A stretch of 17,503 nt of DNA from Trebonia sp. (GTDB lineage Bacteria > Actinomycetota > Actinomycetes > Streptosporangiales > Streptosporangiaceae), in NCBI GenBank assembly GCA_030038035.1, contig JASHPP010000180.1, positions 1 through 17,503 of the forward strand. Reading direction: 5' to 3'. The notes under the pieces were generated by a model. It had not been told where the DNA came from. It did not search any database and saw nothing but the letters and a program-made list of their open reading frames with translations. Of the stretch, positions 6,717-13,860 are shown one piece after another. How positions within the stretch are numbered: the first letter of the stretch is position 1; each line of letters begins with the position of its first letter. The position numbers were made by a program, and so were the translations under genes.

Positions 6717-7991
6717 ATGGCAGACCCGTATCCAATCCGCCCGGTCACCGGCGATGAGCTGGCTGCCTTCCACGCCGTGGCCGAGCACGCGTTCCACGCC
6801 GGCCCGCCGCCAGAGCGCGACCTGCCGCTGCTCGGCCGCCTCTTCGAGGCGGACCGGTCGCTGGCGGCGTTCGACCCGGCGCTGCCCGCCAGCGCCGGGC
6901 CGGTCGGCACGGCGGGCGCGTACGGCTTCCCGATGTGCGTGCCCGGCGGGGTCGTGCCGACCGCCGGCGTCACCGCCGTGGCGGTGCTTCCCACGTACCG
7001 GCGGCGTGGCATCCTGCGCTCGCTCATGCGCCGTCAGCTTGCCGGCATCGCCGCCAGGGGCGAACCGATCGCGGCGCTGTGGGCCTCGGAGACGCCGCTG
7101 TACGGACGGTACGGATACGGCCGGGCGTCGACCCACGCGTCGTTCCGGTTCCTGCGCGGCGAGGGCGCGCTCGCGCTGCCCGCGCCGTCCGACCCCGGAC
7201 TGCGGCTGCGCATCGCCACGCCGGCCGCGGTCCCCGCCGAGCTCGCTAAGGTCTACGACACCGTGCTGGCGTCCCAGCCGGGCTTCTTCGCCAGGAACGA
7301 TGCCTGGTGGGAGCGGGTGCTCAAGGACCCGCCCGAGGAGCGGAACGGCTTCAGCCCGCTGCGCTGCCTGCTCGCCGAGGACGTGTCGGGCCCGCGCGGC
7401 TACGCGCTCTACGCCGGGCACGGCCGCTGGGATGAAGCCACGTTCCTGCCCGACGCCGTGATCGTCGTCAGGGAGCTGATGGCGGCGGACCCGGCCGCCG
7501 GCGCGGCGCTCTGGCAGGACCTGCTCGGCCGCGACCTGGTGTCGGAGGTCGTCGCCCGGCTGCGGCCGTCCGATGACCCGGTGCTGTACCAGCTGCTCGA
7601 CCCGCGGCGGGCACGGGCGCAGGTCGCGGATGGGCTGTGGGTACGGATCATCGACTTGCCGCAGGCGCTGACCGCCCGCCGGTACTGCTGCCCGGTTGAC
7701 GTCGTGCTCGAGGTCACCGACGAATTGCTGCCCGCCAACGCGGGCCGCTGGCGGCTGCGCGCCGGCGGGGCGCTCCCGGCCCAGGCCGGCGGCGCGACCT
7801 GCGAGCGGACAGCCGATCCCGCCGATGTCGCGCTCGACATCCGCGAGCTGGGCGCCGCCTACCTTGGCGGCACCAGGATCGGCTCGCTCGCCGCGGCCGG
7901 GCTGGTCACCGAACTGCGGGCCGGCGCCCTGGCGCCGCTGTCCGCCGCGATGTCGTGGGACCCGGCCCCCTGGTGCCCGCGGATCTTCTGA
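6717..7991 (+). CDS. Eis-like GNAT N-acetyltransferase
   Basis: The 424-residue protein follows the Eis layout of two GNAT domains and a C-terminal SCP2-like domain. The acetyl-CoA loop is VTAVAVLPTYRRRGIL (85-100), with RRRG as the pyrophosphate clamp. WASETPLYGRYGYG (122-135) places Tyr129 where Eis has its general acid Tyr126. The chain ends in WCPRIF, keeping the terminal Phe whose carboxylate is used in Eis catalysis. Eis enzymes acetylate amines such as aminoglycosides at several positions; the natural substrate here is unknown. ATG 6717 has AAGAAGG five bases upstream, and a promoter-like pair ends nine bases before it. Divergent from the phosphatase gene. The residue parallels to Eis are drawn by eye from the motifs. 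Confidence 0.88.
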   Translation: MADPYPIRPVTGDELAAFHAVAEHAFHAGPPPERDLPLLGRLFEADRSLAAFDPALPASAGPVGTAGAYGFPMCVPGGVVPTAGVTAVAVLPTYRRRGILRSLMRRQLAGIAARGEPIAALWASETPLYGRYGYGRASTHASFRFLRGEGALALPAPSDPGLRLRIATPAAVPAELAKVYDTVLASQPGFFARNDAWWERVLKDPPEERNGFSPLRCLLAEDVSGPRGYALYAGHGRWDEATFLPDAVIVVRELMAADPAAGAALWQDLLGRDLVSEVVARLRPSDDPVLYQLLDPRRARAQVADGLWVRIIDLPQALTARRYCCPVDVVLEVTDELLPANAGRWRLRAGGALPAQAGGATCERTADPADVALDIRELGAAYLGGTRIGSLAAAGLVTELRAGALAPLSAAMSWDPAPWCPRIF

Positions 7992-8005
7992 CCGACACTG
8001 GATGA

Positions 8006-8212
8006 ATGGCGAGCATGAAAGTCACGCTGAGTGCCGCGATGCGGGCCAGGGACGTGTCGCGTCCGCGGCCCGATCAGCTGGCCGAGGCCGCCGCGCGCGA
8101 GGAGCCGGCGTCCGCCGAACGCGGCGGTCCGCCGCCCGGTGGCCCCGGCCCCGGCCCCCGCGAGGAGCCGCCGCAGCCGCGCACCCGCCGCCGGCGCCGG
8201 CGGCTGCGGTAG
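8006..8212 (+). CDS. Small Pro/Arg-rich hypothetical protein
   Basis: An open frame of 68 residues begins 14 bases after the acetyltransferase stop. A second ATG at 8015 gives a 65-residue form beginning MKVTLSAAMRARDVSRP. The first 30 residues look like an ordinary amphipathic segment; the rest is Gly/Pro-rich and ends in an arginine run (RTRRRRRRLR). The initiation region has only a weak ribosome site. The last 40 bases fold into a strong GC hairpin, so the arginine tail may be a side effect of terminator sequence. No known domain is recognised. Position directly behind the acetyltransferase suggests co-transcription. It may be a genuine small basic protein or a chance frame. Confidence 0.45.
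   Translation: MASMKVTLSAAMRARDVSRPRPDQLAEAAAREEPASAERGGPPPGGPGPGPREEPPQPRTRRRRRRLR
8171..8209. terminator. GC-rich hairpin at convergent gene ends
   Basis: CCGCAGCCG (8171-8179) pairs perfectly with CGGCTGCGG (8201-8209). Inside it lies an 18-base perfect palindrome, GCCGCCGGCGCCGGCGGC (8187-8204), an alternative fold. It sits just before the stop of the small plus-strand ORF and 27 bases beyond the rpiB stop, between two convergent genes. No T-run follows; actinobacterial terminators often lack one. Confidence 0.4.
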
Positions 8213-8213
8213 T

Positions 8214-8249
8214 CCGGCTACGCGGTGCCAGTCGGCTACGCGGTGCCAG
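8214..8249. repeat. 18-base tandem duplication covering the rpiB stop
   Basis: CCGGCTACGCGGTGCCAG (8214-8231) is followed directly by TCGGCTACGCGGTGCCAG (8232-8249), 17 of 18 bases identical. On the minus strand the copy at 8232-8249 encodes the last rpiB residues and stop, and the other lies immediately downstream. The unit is a multiple of three, so readthrough would meet a second in-frame TAG. Confidence 0.85.
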
Positions 8250-8721
8250 GGAGCGGCGGCAGCTTGCCGGTCTTCTCGTAGTCCGCGATCATCGTCAGCC
8301 GCCTGATGTGCCGCGGCTCCTGGCTGAACGGGGTCTCGACGAAGATCTTGGCCCAGCCGACCGCGTCGGCGGTGCTGTACATCCGCGCGCCGAGGCTGAG
8401 CACGTTGGCGTCGTTGTGCAGCCTGGCCAGCTGGGCGGTCTCGTCGCTCCAGGCCACCGCCGCCCGGATCCCGGGGATCTTGTTCGACGCGATCTGCTCG
8501 CCGTTGCCGGAGCCGCCGACCACGATGCCCAGGCTGCCCGGGTCGTCGATGACGCTTCGCGCCGCGCGCATCACGTACACGGGATAGTCGTCGTCCGGCA
8601 CGTAGGAGGCCGGACCGCAGTCCACGGGCTCGTGCCCGGCTTCGTTCAGCCAGGCGACCAGGGCCGCCTTGAGCTCGAAGCCCGCGTGGTCAGATCCGAG
8701 ATATACGCGCACGCGTGTCAT
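8236..8721 (-). CDS. rpiB: Ribose-5-phosphate isomerase B
   Basis: RpiB interconverts ribose 5-phosphate and ribulose 5-phosphate in the pentose phosphate pathway. The 161-residue protein has YLGSDHAGFELKAAL (7-21) for phosphate and ring opening, and GIVVGGSGNGEQIASNKIPG (65-84). Glu75 occupies the catalytic base position, the mycobacterial-type variant in which Glu replaces the Cys of enteric RpiB. HNDANVLSLGAR (102-113) is also conserved. ATG 8721 is the natural start, but no Shine-Dalgarno precedes it, so initiation may be leaderless; GTG 8712 is a less likely alternative. Its 3' end lies in an 18-base tandem duplication. The leader contains a GC hairpin (8768-8783, CGGCGGC/GCCGCCG). Confidence 0.95.
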   Translation of the reverse strand: MTRVRVYLGSDHAGFELKAALVAWLNEAGHEPVDCGPASYVPDDDYPVYVMRAARSVIDDPGSLGIVVGGSGNGEQIASNKIPGIRAAVAWSDETAQLARLHNDANVLSLGARMYSTADAVGWAKIFVETPFSQEPRHIRRLTMIADYEKTGKLPPLPGTA

Positions 8722-8907
8722 CGTATCGGGGGCACAGGAGGTATGGGTGGGGCGGGTAGCGGCGACCCGGCGGCTGGCCGCCGGCCGGCTCTCCGATGGG
8801 GTGATGGGGGTGCCGACGGAGCCCGGTAATAACAGAAGATGACGGAACGGGCACTCGGTGTAATATGTTGTGAAACTCGCTAGGCGGACGAGGCGCAGAT
8901 CATGCCG

Positions 8908-9525
8908 TCAGTCGAAGATCGGGTCGCGGGTTCTGGACCGCTTCAACTCGAAGAAGCCGTCCGTGCCCGCGAGCAGCAGTACGCCGTCCCACAGCCGGGC
9001 CGCCGCCTCGCCGCGCGGGATCGGCGACACCACGGGACCGAAGACCGACAGCCCGTTCACCGAGATGACCGGCGTGCCCACGTCGTAGCCGACCCGCTCG
9101 ATTCCCTCCTTGTGCGACGCGCGCACGGCCTCGTCGTATTCGGCCGAGTCAGCCGCGTCGGCCAGGTCCGCGGGCAGTCCGGCCTCGGCGAGGGCCGCCT
9201 CGTAGGTCGCGCGCTCCCGCGGCGCCTTCTCGAGGTGGAACTTGGTGCCCAGGGCGGTGTAGAGCCGGTCGAGCACCTGCGGCCCGTACTCCTGCTCGGC
9301 CGCGATGCAGATCCGCACGGGACCCCAGCCGGTCCGGATGAACTCCCGGTAGCGCTCGGAAACGTCGTCCCGGCCCTCGTTCAGCACGGACAGGCTCATC
9401 ACGTGCCAGTTCGTCGTGACCGGACGCACCTTTTCCACTTCGTGCATCCAGCGGGACGCGATCCACGCCCACGGACAGACCGGGTCGAACCAGAAGTCGA
9501 CCACGGTAGGCTCCTGCTCGGTCAT
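8908..9525 (-). CDS. DsbA-fold, Rv2466c-type mycothiol-dependent nitroreductase family protein
   Basis: The 205-residue protein matches the actinobacterial DsbA-like family typified by Rv2466c, a mycothiol-dependent reductase. Signature segments are VDFWFDPVCPWAWIASRW (9-26), WHVMSLSVLNEGRDD (40-54), GWGPVRICIAAEQEYG (66-81), DVGTPVISVNG (148-158), FGPVVSPIPRGEAA (162-175) and the C-terminal FFELKRSRTRDPIFD. The active site reads CPWA: the first cysteine is kept, but the resolving cysteine of CPWC is alanine, so it would work as a monothiol enzyme or have changed activity. There is no signal peptide, so it is cytoplasmic. ATG 9525 has AGGAG five bases upstream. Divergent from pepN with a 140-base gap. 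The same strand as rpiB 186 bases downstream makes co-transcription possible but unproven. Confidence 0.88.
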   Translation of the reverse strand: MTEQEPTVVDFWFDPVCPWAWIASRWMHEVEKVRPVTTNWHVMSLSVLNEGRDDVSERYREFIRTGWGPVRICIAAEQEYGPQVLDRLYTALGTKFHLEKAPRERATYEAALAEAGLPADLADAADSAEYDEAVRASHKEGIERVGYDVGTPVISVNGLSVFGPVVSPIPRGEAAARLWDGVLLLAGTDGFFELKRSRTRDPIFD

Positions 9526-9665
9526 GCGCTCTCCTGTTACTCGGCGTCAACGGTGTTCCAACGACCGACAACTCGGCGCGGCACGGCGGCATTCCGGTCC
9601 CCCTCCCCCGGGTCAACGGAGCACGTGCAAAGATCACAAGAACATGACGCACACGAAGGGATCGC

Positions 9666-12203
9666 GTGGTGGCAGACAACCTCACTCGTGACGAAGCACG
9701 GCTGCGCGCAGAGCTCATCACTGTCGGCTCCTACCGGGTTGAGCTGGACTTGACCGGGGGAGATGCCACGTTCCGTTCGGTGTCGAGAATTGATTTTGAC
9801 TGCGCGCGGCCGGGAGCGGGCACCTTCCTCGACCTCGCGGCGCCCCGGGTTCGCCAGATCACGCTCAACGGCGCCCCGGTCGGCCCTGACGCGTTCGACG
9901 GCGAGCGGATCACGCTCGACGGGCTGGCCGCGCGGAACGAACTGGTCGTCGAGGCCGAGTGCGCCTATTCGCGCAGCGGCGAGGGGCTGCACCGCTTCAC
10001 CGATCCGGCCGACGGCAACGTCTACCTGTACTCCGACCTGGAGACGTTCGACGCGCACCGCATCTACGCCTGCTTCGACCAGCCCGACCTCAAGGCGCAC
10101 TACGAGCTCACCGTGCTCGCCCCGGAAGGCTGGCTGGTCGTGTCCAACATGGCGGCGGACATCGCGGGCGGCGTCCCGGCACCCGGCGGCGCGCGGCGGT
10201 GGCATTTCCCGCCCACGCCGGTGCTGGCGACGTACATCACCCACGTGTCAGCCGGCCCCTACCACGTGGTCCGCGACGAGCACGACGGAATCCCGCTCGG
10301 CATTTTCTGCCGCCAGTCACTGGCGCGCTACCTCGATGCTGACGAACTGTTCGAGGTCACCAGGCAGGGCTTCGACTTTTACCACGCGGCGTTCGGCATC
10401 AAGTACCCGTTCGGCAAGTACGACCAGCTGTTCGTGCCCGAATTCAAGGAAGGCGCGATGGAGAACGCCGGCGCGGTCACGTTCCTCGAGGACTACATAT
10501 TCCGGTCGCGGGTCACCGATTTCTCCCGTGAGGCGCGCGGGGAGACGATCCTGCACGAGATGGCGCACATGTGGTTCGGCGACCTGGTGACCATGCGGTG
10601 GTGGGACGACCTGTGGCTGAACGAGTCGTTCGCCACCTGGGCGGGGACGCTCGCGCAGGCCGAGGCAACCCGGTGGCGGCATTCGTGGACCACGTTCGCC
10701 CAGGCCTACAAGGCGTGGGCGTACCGGCAGGACCAGCTGCCCTCCAGCCACCCGATCGCCGCCGACATCCCGGACATCCACGCGGTCGAGGTGAACTTCG
10801 ACGGCATCACCTACGCCAAGGGCGCCTCGGTCCTGAAGCAGCTCGTCGCGTATGTCGGGCGCGAGGGTTTCCTGGCGGGCGTGCGGGAGTATTTCGCGGA
10901 GCACTCGTGGGGAAACGCGGCTTTGGGCGACCTGCTGTCGGCGCTTCAGGAGGTTTCCGGGCGGGACCTGGCGGCCTGGTCGCGGGAATGGCTCGAGACG
11001 GCCGGAGTGAACACCCTGCGCCCGTCGTTCGCCGTCGATTCCGAAGGCCGGTTCACCTCGTTCTCGGTCCTGCAGGAGGCGCCGGACTCGCACCCGGTGC
11101 TGCGCTCGCACCGCATCGGGATCGGGCTGTACGACCTGTCCGCGAATGGCCTGACCCGCCGGTCCAGCGTCGAGACCGACGTGCGGGGCGCCAGTACGCC
11201 TGTGCCCGCCCTGGTCGGGCAGGCGCAGCCCGACCTGGTGCTGATCAACGACGACGACCTGACCTACGCCAAGATCCGGCTCGACGACCACTCGCTGCAG
11301 ACGCTGATCACCTCGATCGGGTCATTCACCGACTCGCTGCCCGCCGCGCTGTGCTGGGCGGCCGCGTGGGACATGTGCCGGGACGGAGAGATGGCGGCGC
11401 GGGACTACCTCCGGCTCGTCCTCGGCGGCGTGTCGTCGGTCCGGGACATCAGCGTCGTGCAGACGCTGCTGCGCCAGGCCGCGCAGGCGGCGCGGCGGTT
11501 CACCGACCCGGCCTGGCGGGACGCCGGGCTTGAGCTGATGGCTTCGGCCCTGCGGTCGCTGCTGCTCGCGGCTCCGGCGGGGTCCGATCACCAGCTCGCG
11601 TACGCGCGCGCGTTCGCGGGGGTGGCCACGTCCGCCACTGACCTGGAGCTGCTGTCGGGGCTGCTGTCCGGCTCGACGGAGGTTGCGGGCCTCGCCGTGG
11701 ACACCGAACTGCGGTGGGCCCTGCTGCGCCGGCTCGTCAGCCGCGGCGCCGCCGACGAGGCCGAAATCGACGCGGAGCTTTCGTCGGACGCCACCGACGC
11801 CGGCGAGCGGCACGCCGCCACCTGCCGGGCCGCTATCCCGTCCGTCGAGGTCAAGCAGGAGACGTGGGAGACACTCGTTGGCGGCAAGCTGACGATCGCG
11901 ATGTTCCGCGCCACGCTGGGCGGCTTCATCGACCCGGACCAGCCGGAGCTCGTCGAGCCGTACCGGCCGTCGTACTTCGCGGCCATCGGGGACGTGTGGC
12001 GGGAGTGGAGCTCGGCGCTGGCGATGGACTTCGTGGCGGGCGGCTACCAGCTGTGTGCCGTGGACGCCTCGACGGTGGCGGCGACCGACGAGTACCTGGC
12101 GGCGCTCGAGCCGCCGGCCGCGCTGCGCCGGCTGCTCATCGAGGGCCGGGACGAGGTCATACGGTCGCTGCGCTGCCAGGAGCGCGACCGGGCGGCCGGG
12201 TAG
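9666..12203 (+). CDS. pepN: Aminopeptidase N (M1 family zinc metallopeptidase)
   Basis: Removes N-terminal residues from peptides in the cytoplasm. The 845-residue length is close to Streptomyces PepN. The exopeptidase motif GAMEN is at 263-267. The zinc site is HEMAH (297-301), with the third ligand Glu320 in WLNESFATW, exactly HExxH-x18-E. The transition-state tyrosine lies in ITYAKGASVLKQL (Tyr383). The N-terminal beta domain carries YLYSDLETFDAHRIYACFDQ, and the C-terminal half is the helical ERAP1-like domain. GTG 9666 follows GAAGGG by five bases; the next codon is also GTG (9669), so the start could be one codon later. A hairpin follows the stop at 12213-12230. All catalytic residues are intact. 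Confidence 0.97.
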   Translation: MVADNLTRDEARLRAELITVGSYRVELDLTGGDATFRSVSRIDFDCARPGAGTFLDLAAPRVRQITLNGAPVGPDAFDGERITLDGLAARNELVVEAECAYSRSGEGLHRFTDPADGNVYLYSDLETFDAHRIYACFDQPDLKAHYELTVLAPEGWLVVSNMAADIAGGVPAPGGARRWHFPPTPVLATYITHVSAGPYHVVRDEHDGIPLGIFCRQSLARYLDADELFEVTRQGFDFYHAAFGIKYPFGKYDQLFVPEFKEGAMENAGAVTFLEDYIFRSRVTDFSREARGETILHEMAHMWFGDLVTMRWWDDLWLNESFATWAGTLAQAEATRWRHSWTTFAQAYKAWAYRQDQLPSSHPIAADIPDIHAVEVNFDGITYAKGASVLKQLVAYVGREGFLAGVREYFAEHSWGNAALGDLLSALQEVSGRDLAAWSREWLETAGVNTLRPSFAVDSEGRFTSFSVLQEAPDSHPVLRSHRIGIGLYDLSANGLTRRSSVETDVRGASTPVPALVGQAQPDLVLINDDDLTYAKIRLDDHSLQTLITSIGSFTDSLPAALCWAAAWDMCRDGEMAARDYLRLVLGGVSSVRDISVVQTLLRQAAQAARRFTDPAWRDAGLELMASALRSLLLAAPAGSDHQLAYARAFAGVATSATDLELLSGLLSGSTEVAGLAVDTELRWALLRRLVSRGAADEAEIDAELSSDATDAGERHAATCRAAIPSVEVKQETWETLVGGKLTIAMFRATLGGFIDPDQPELVEPYRPSYFAAIGDVWREWSSALAMDFVAGGYQLCAVDASTVAATDEYLAALEPPAALRRLLIEGRDEVIRSLRCQERDRAAG

Positions 12204-12212
12204 GTTTCCCGC

Positions 12213-12230
12213 ACCCGGCGCAGGCCGGGT
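12213..12230 (+). terminator. Hairpin just after pepN
   Basis: ACCCGGC (12213-12219) and GCCGGGT (12224-12230) form a perfect 7-base stem with loop GCAG, ten bases past the pepN stop. No T-run follows, and the next gene starts nine bases later, so it may attenuate rather than end transcription. Confidence 0.35.
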
Positions 12231-12238
12231 ATGCCAGG

Positions 12239-13030
12239 ATGGACCGCGTGCCTCCCGTCCCGCAAGACCGGCCAGGCGTGGCGACCCGCCTGGCCGCCGA
12301 AGGCCCGCTGCCCGCGGATTCGCCCAGCGTCAACGACTATGACAGCTTCGCCGGGGCGTACACGGCCGGAAGCGACGCAGGCATCCAGAACGCCTACTAC
12401 GAGCGGCCCGCGATCCTGGCCCTCGCCGGGGACGTGACCGGCCGGCGGATCCTCGACGCTGGCTGCGGTTCCGGCCCGCTGTTCGCGGCGCTGCGCGACC
12501 GAGGCGCCATCGTGACCGGCTTCGACACCAGCACAGGGATGCTCGAGCTGGCCAGGCGGCGGCTCGGTGACGGCGCCGACCTGCGGGTGGCCGACCTGGG
12601 CAGCCCGCTGCCGTTCCCCGACGGTGCGTTCGACGACGTCATCGCGTCCCTGGTGCTGCACTACCTGGAAGACTGGGGGCCGGCGCTAGCCGAGCTGCGG
12701 CGCGTGCTGACGCCCGGCGGCCGGCTCATCGTGGCCGTCGACCATCCCTTTGCCATCCAGGCCATCCACGTCCTGGCCGGGCGCAGGACCAGCTATTTCG
12801 CGACCTACAGCTGGACCGAGGAGTGGACGATGGGCGGGCAGACCGCCCTGATGAGCTTCTGGCACCGGCCGCTGCACGCGATGACCGACGCCTTCACCGC
12901 GGCCGGCTTCCTGATCTCCGTGATCAGCGAACCGCAGCCCGTGCCGGACGCGCGCGAGCGGGACCCCGATGGCTTCCGCATGCTCTCGACCAACCCGAGC
13001 TTCCTGTTCTTCGTCCTGCACGCCGGCTAA
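12239..13030 (+). CDS. Class I SAM-dependent methyltransferase (Methyltransf_11 type)
   Basis: The 263-residue protein has a Rossmann methyltransferase core: motif I ILDAGCGSGP (71-80), the acidic ribose-binding residue in VTGFDTSTGMLELA (92-105), PLPFPDGAFDDVIASLVLHY (123-142) as motifs II/III, and RVLTPGGRLIVAVDHP (155-170). The C-terminal half is rich in aromatics (SYFATYSWTEEWTMGG) and likely forms a substrate lid. No substrate can be inferred. ATG 12239 lies 35 bases after pepN; GTG 12248 has AGGA at better spacing and is an alternative. Probably read through from pepN. Convergent with the downstream hydrolase gene, with a terminator-like hairpin between them. Confidence 0.87.
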   Translation: MDRVPPVPQDRPGVATRLAAEGPLPADSPSVNDYDSFAGAYTAGSDAGIQNAYYERPAILALAGDVTGRRILDAGCGSGPLFAALRDRGAIVTGFDTSTGMLELARRRLGDGADLRVADLGSPLPFPDGAFDDVIASLVLHYLEDWGPALAELRRVLTPGGRLIVAVDHPFAIQAIHVLAGRRTSYFATYSWTEEWTMGGQTALMSFWHRPLHAMTDAFTAAGFLISVISEPQPVPDARERDPDGFRMLSTNPSFLFFVLHAG

Positions 13031-13126
13031 CTGCCGCGGCGACTTGGGCAGCGCCTGACCCGCCGGGCGGTCTCAGGTAGCGTCTGAGGTAGTGGGACGG
13101 TATCGGGCACTCAGCATACGGACCGC

Positions 13127-13145
13127 ACGGGTTCCTGCCCGTTTT
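13127..13145 (+). terminator. Candidate intrinsic terminator after the first methyltransferase
   Basis: ACGGG (13127-13131), a 6-base loop TTCCTG and CCCGT (13138-13142) are followed by TTT (13143-13145). The stem is short but the T-run is right for a plus-strand terminator, and the position between convergent genes fits. Confidence 0.42.
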
Positions 13146-13166
13146 GCCGCGGTTATGGAGGCAAAA
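13142..13166 (-). terminator. Inverted repeat over the hydrolase stop codon
   Basis: TTTTGCC (13142-13148) and GGCAAAA (13160-13166) are perfect inverted arms with an 11-base loop that contains the TAA stop (13155-13153) of the isochorismatase-fold gene. It partly overlaps the plus-strand terminator, so the two could be alternative folds of one convergent terminator. Confidence 0.35.
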
Positions 13167-13779
13167 TGTATCCGGTCGCGCTCGCGCCTGCCTGGCGCTG
13201 CGCGGTCACCTCGGCCACGGTGCGGATGACCGCGAAACGTCCCGCGAGGGCGTACTCGGTCCGCTCGATGACCGCGCTGGCGGGCAGCGTCCGGGGATCG
13301 GCCAGCAGCTCGTCGACCGTCTGATCGGCGGGGGCGTCCCGGTGCGCGATCGGATTCGTCGCGGTCGCGTCGGTGACGAACGTGACCTCATAGCCGAGGT
13401 CGGCAGCGAGCCGCGCGGTGGTCTCGCAGCACTGCTCGGTCCGGATCCCGGCGATCAGCAGCTCCCCGATGCCGCGGGTGGTCAGGATCTGCTGCAGGCT
13501 CGTCGTGGTGAAGGCGTTGTGCGAGGTCTTGGTCAGCACCGGCTCGCCCGCGGCCGGCGCCAGCGGCTCGATGAACCGCACGAAACCGCGCGCCGGGTCG
13601 AACTCCGATCCTGTCTCCGGCTCGGCGTGCAAGACCCACACGACAAGGTCGCCGACGGACCGCGCGTAGTCGACAAGCGAGCCGACCGCGCCGGCGATTG
13701 CCGGGTTGGAGATGGTCCGCCAGCTACTGCGCTGGCGGAAGGATTCCTGGACGTCGATAACAACAAGCGCTCGTGCCAT
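13153..13779 (-). CDS. Isochorismatase-fold cysteine hydrolase
   Basis: The 208-residue protein begins MARALVVIDVQESF, the standard family opening. The catalytic triad is readable as Asp9, Lys84 (in VLTKTSHNAF) and Cys117 (in AGIRTEQCCETTARLAADLGY). Members hydrolyse amides or isochorismate-like enol ethers; the substrate here is unknown. Two adjacent cysteines (117-118) occur where most members have Cys-Val or Cys-Ile. ATG 13779 gives the family-typical N-terminus; ATG 13797 and GTG 13794 lie six and five codons upstream, and none has a strong ribosome site. Divergent from the second methyltransferase with 81 bases between, and convergent with the first. Confidence 0.88.
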   Translation of the reverse strand: MARALVVIDVQESFRQRSSWRTISNPAIAGAVGSLVDYARSVGDLVVWVLHAEPETGSEFDPARGFVRFIEPLAPAAGEPVLTKTSHNAFTTTSLQQILTTRGIGELLIAGIRTEQCCETTARLAADLGYEVTFVTDATATNPIAHRDAPADQTVDELLADPRTLPASAVIERTEYALAGRFAVIRTVAEVTAQRQAGASATGYILPP

Positions 13780-13860
13780 GACCCGATCATGCACCATTCG
13801 CCCGGTAACGGGCATGCTGGGATGGCAGGCGATCGCGGGTCAGGGTCAGGGAGCATGAAG

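Noticed and set aside
6590..7027. Upstream extension of the phosphatase frame
   Set aside because: Runs antisense into the well-supported acetyltransferase gene; composition is Arg/Ser/Gly noise before the real MVVRSPAGL start.
9546..9619. Two GTCAACGG copies (9546-9553 and 9612-9619) between the nitroreductase and pepN genes
   Set aside because: Only 8 bases each, 66 bases apart, with no symmetry or promoter at matching distance; could be chance.
10317..11291. 324-residue minus-strand frame inside pepN
   Set aside because: Antisense shadow; pepN zinc and GAMEN motifs lie on the plus strand in the same bases.
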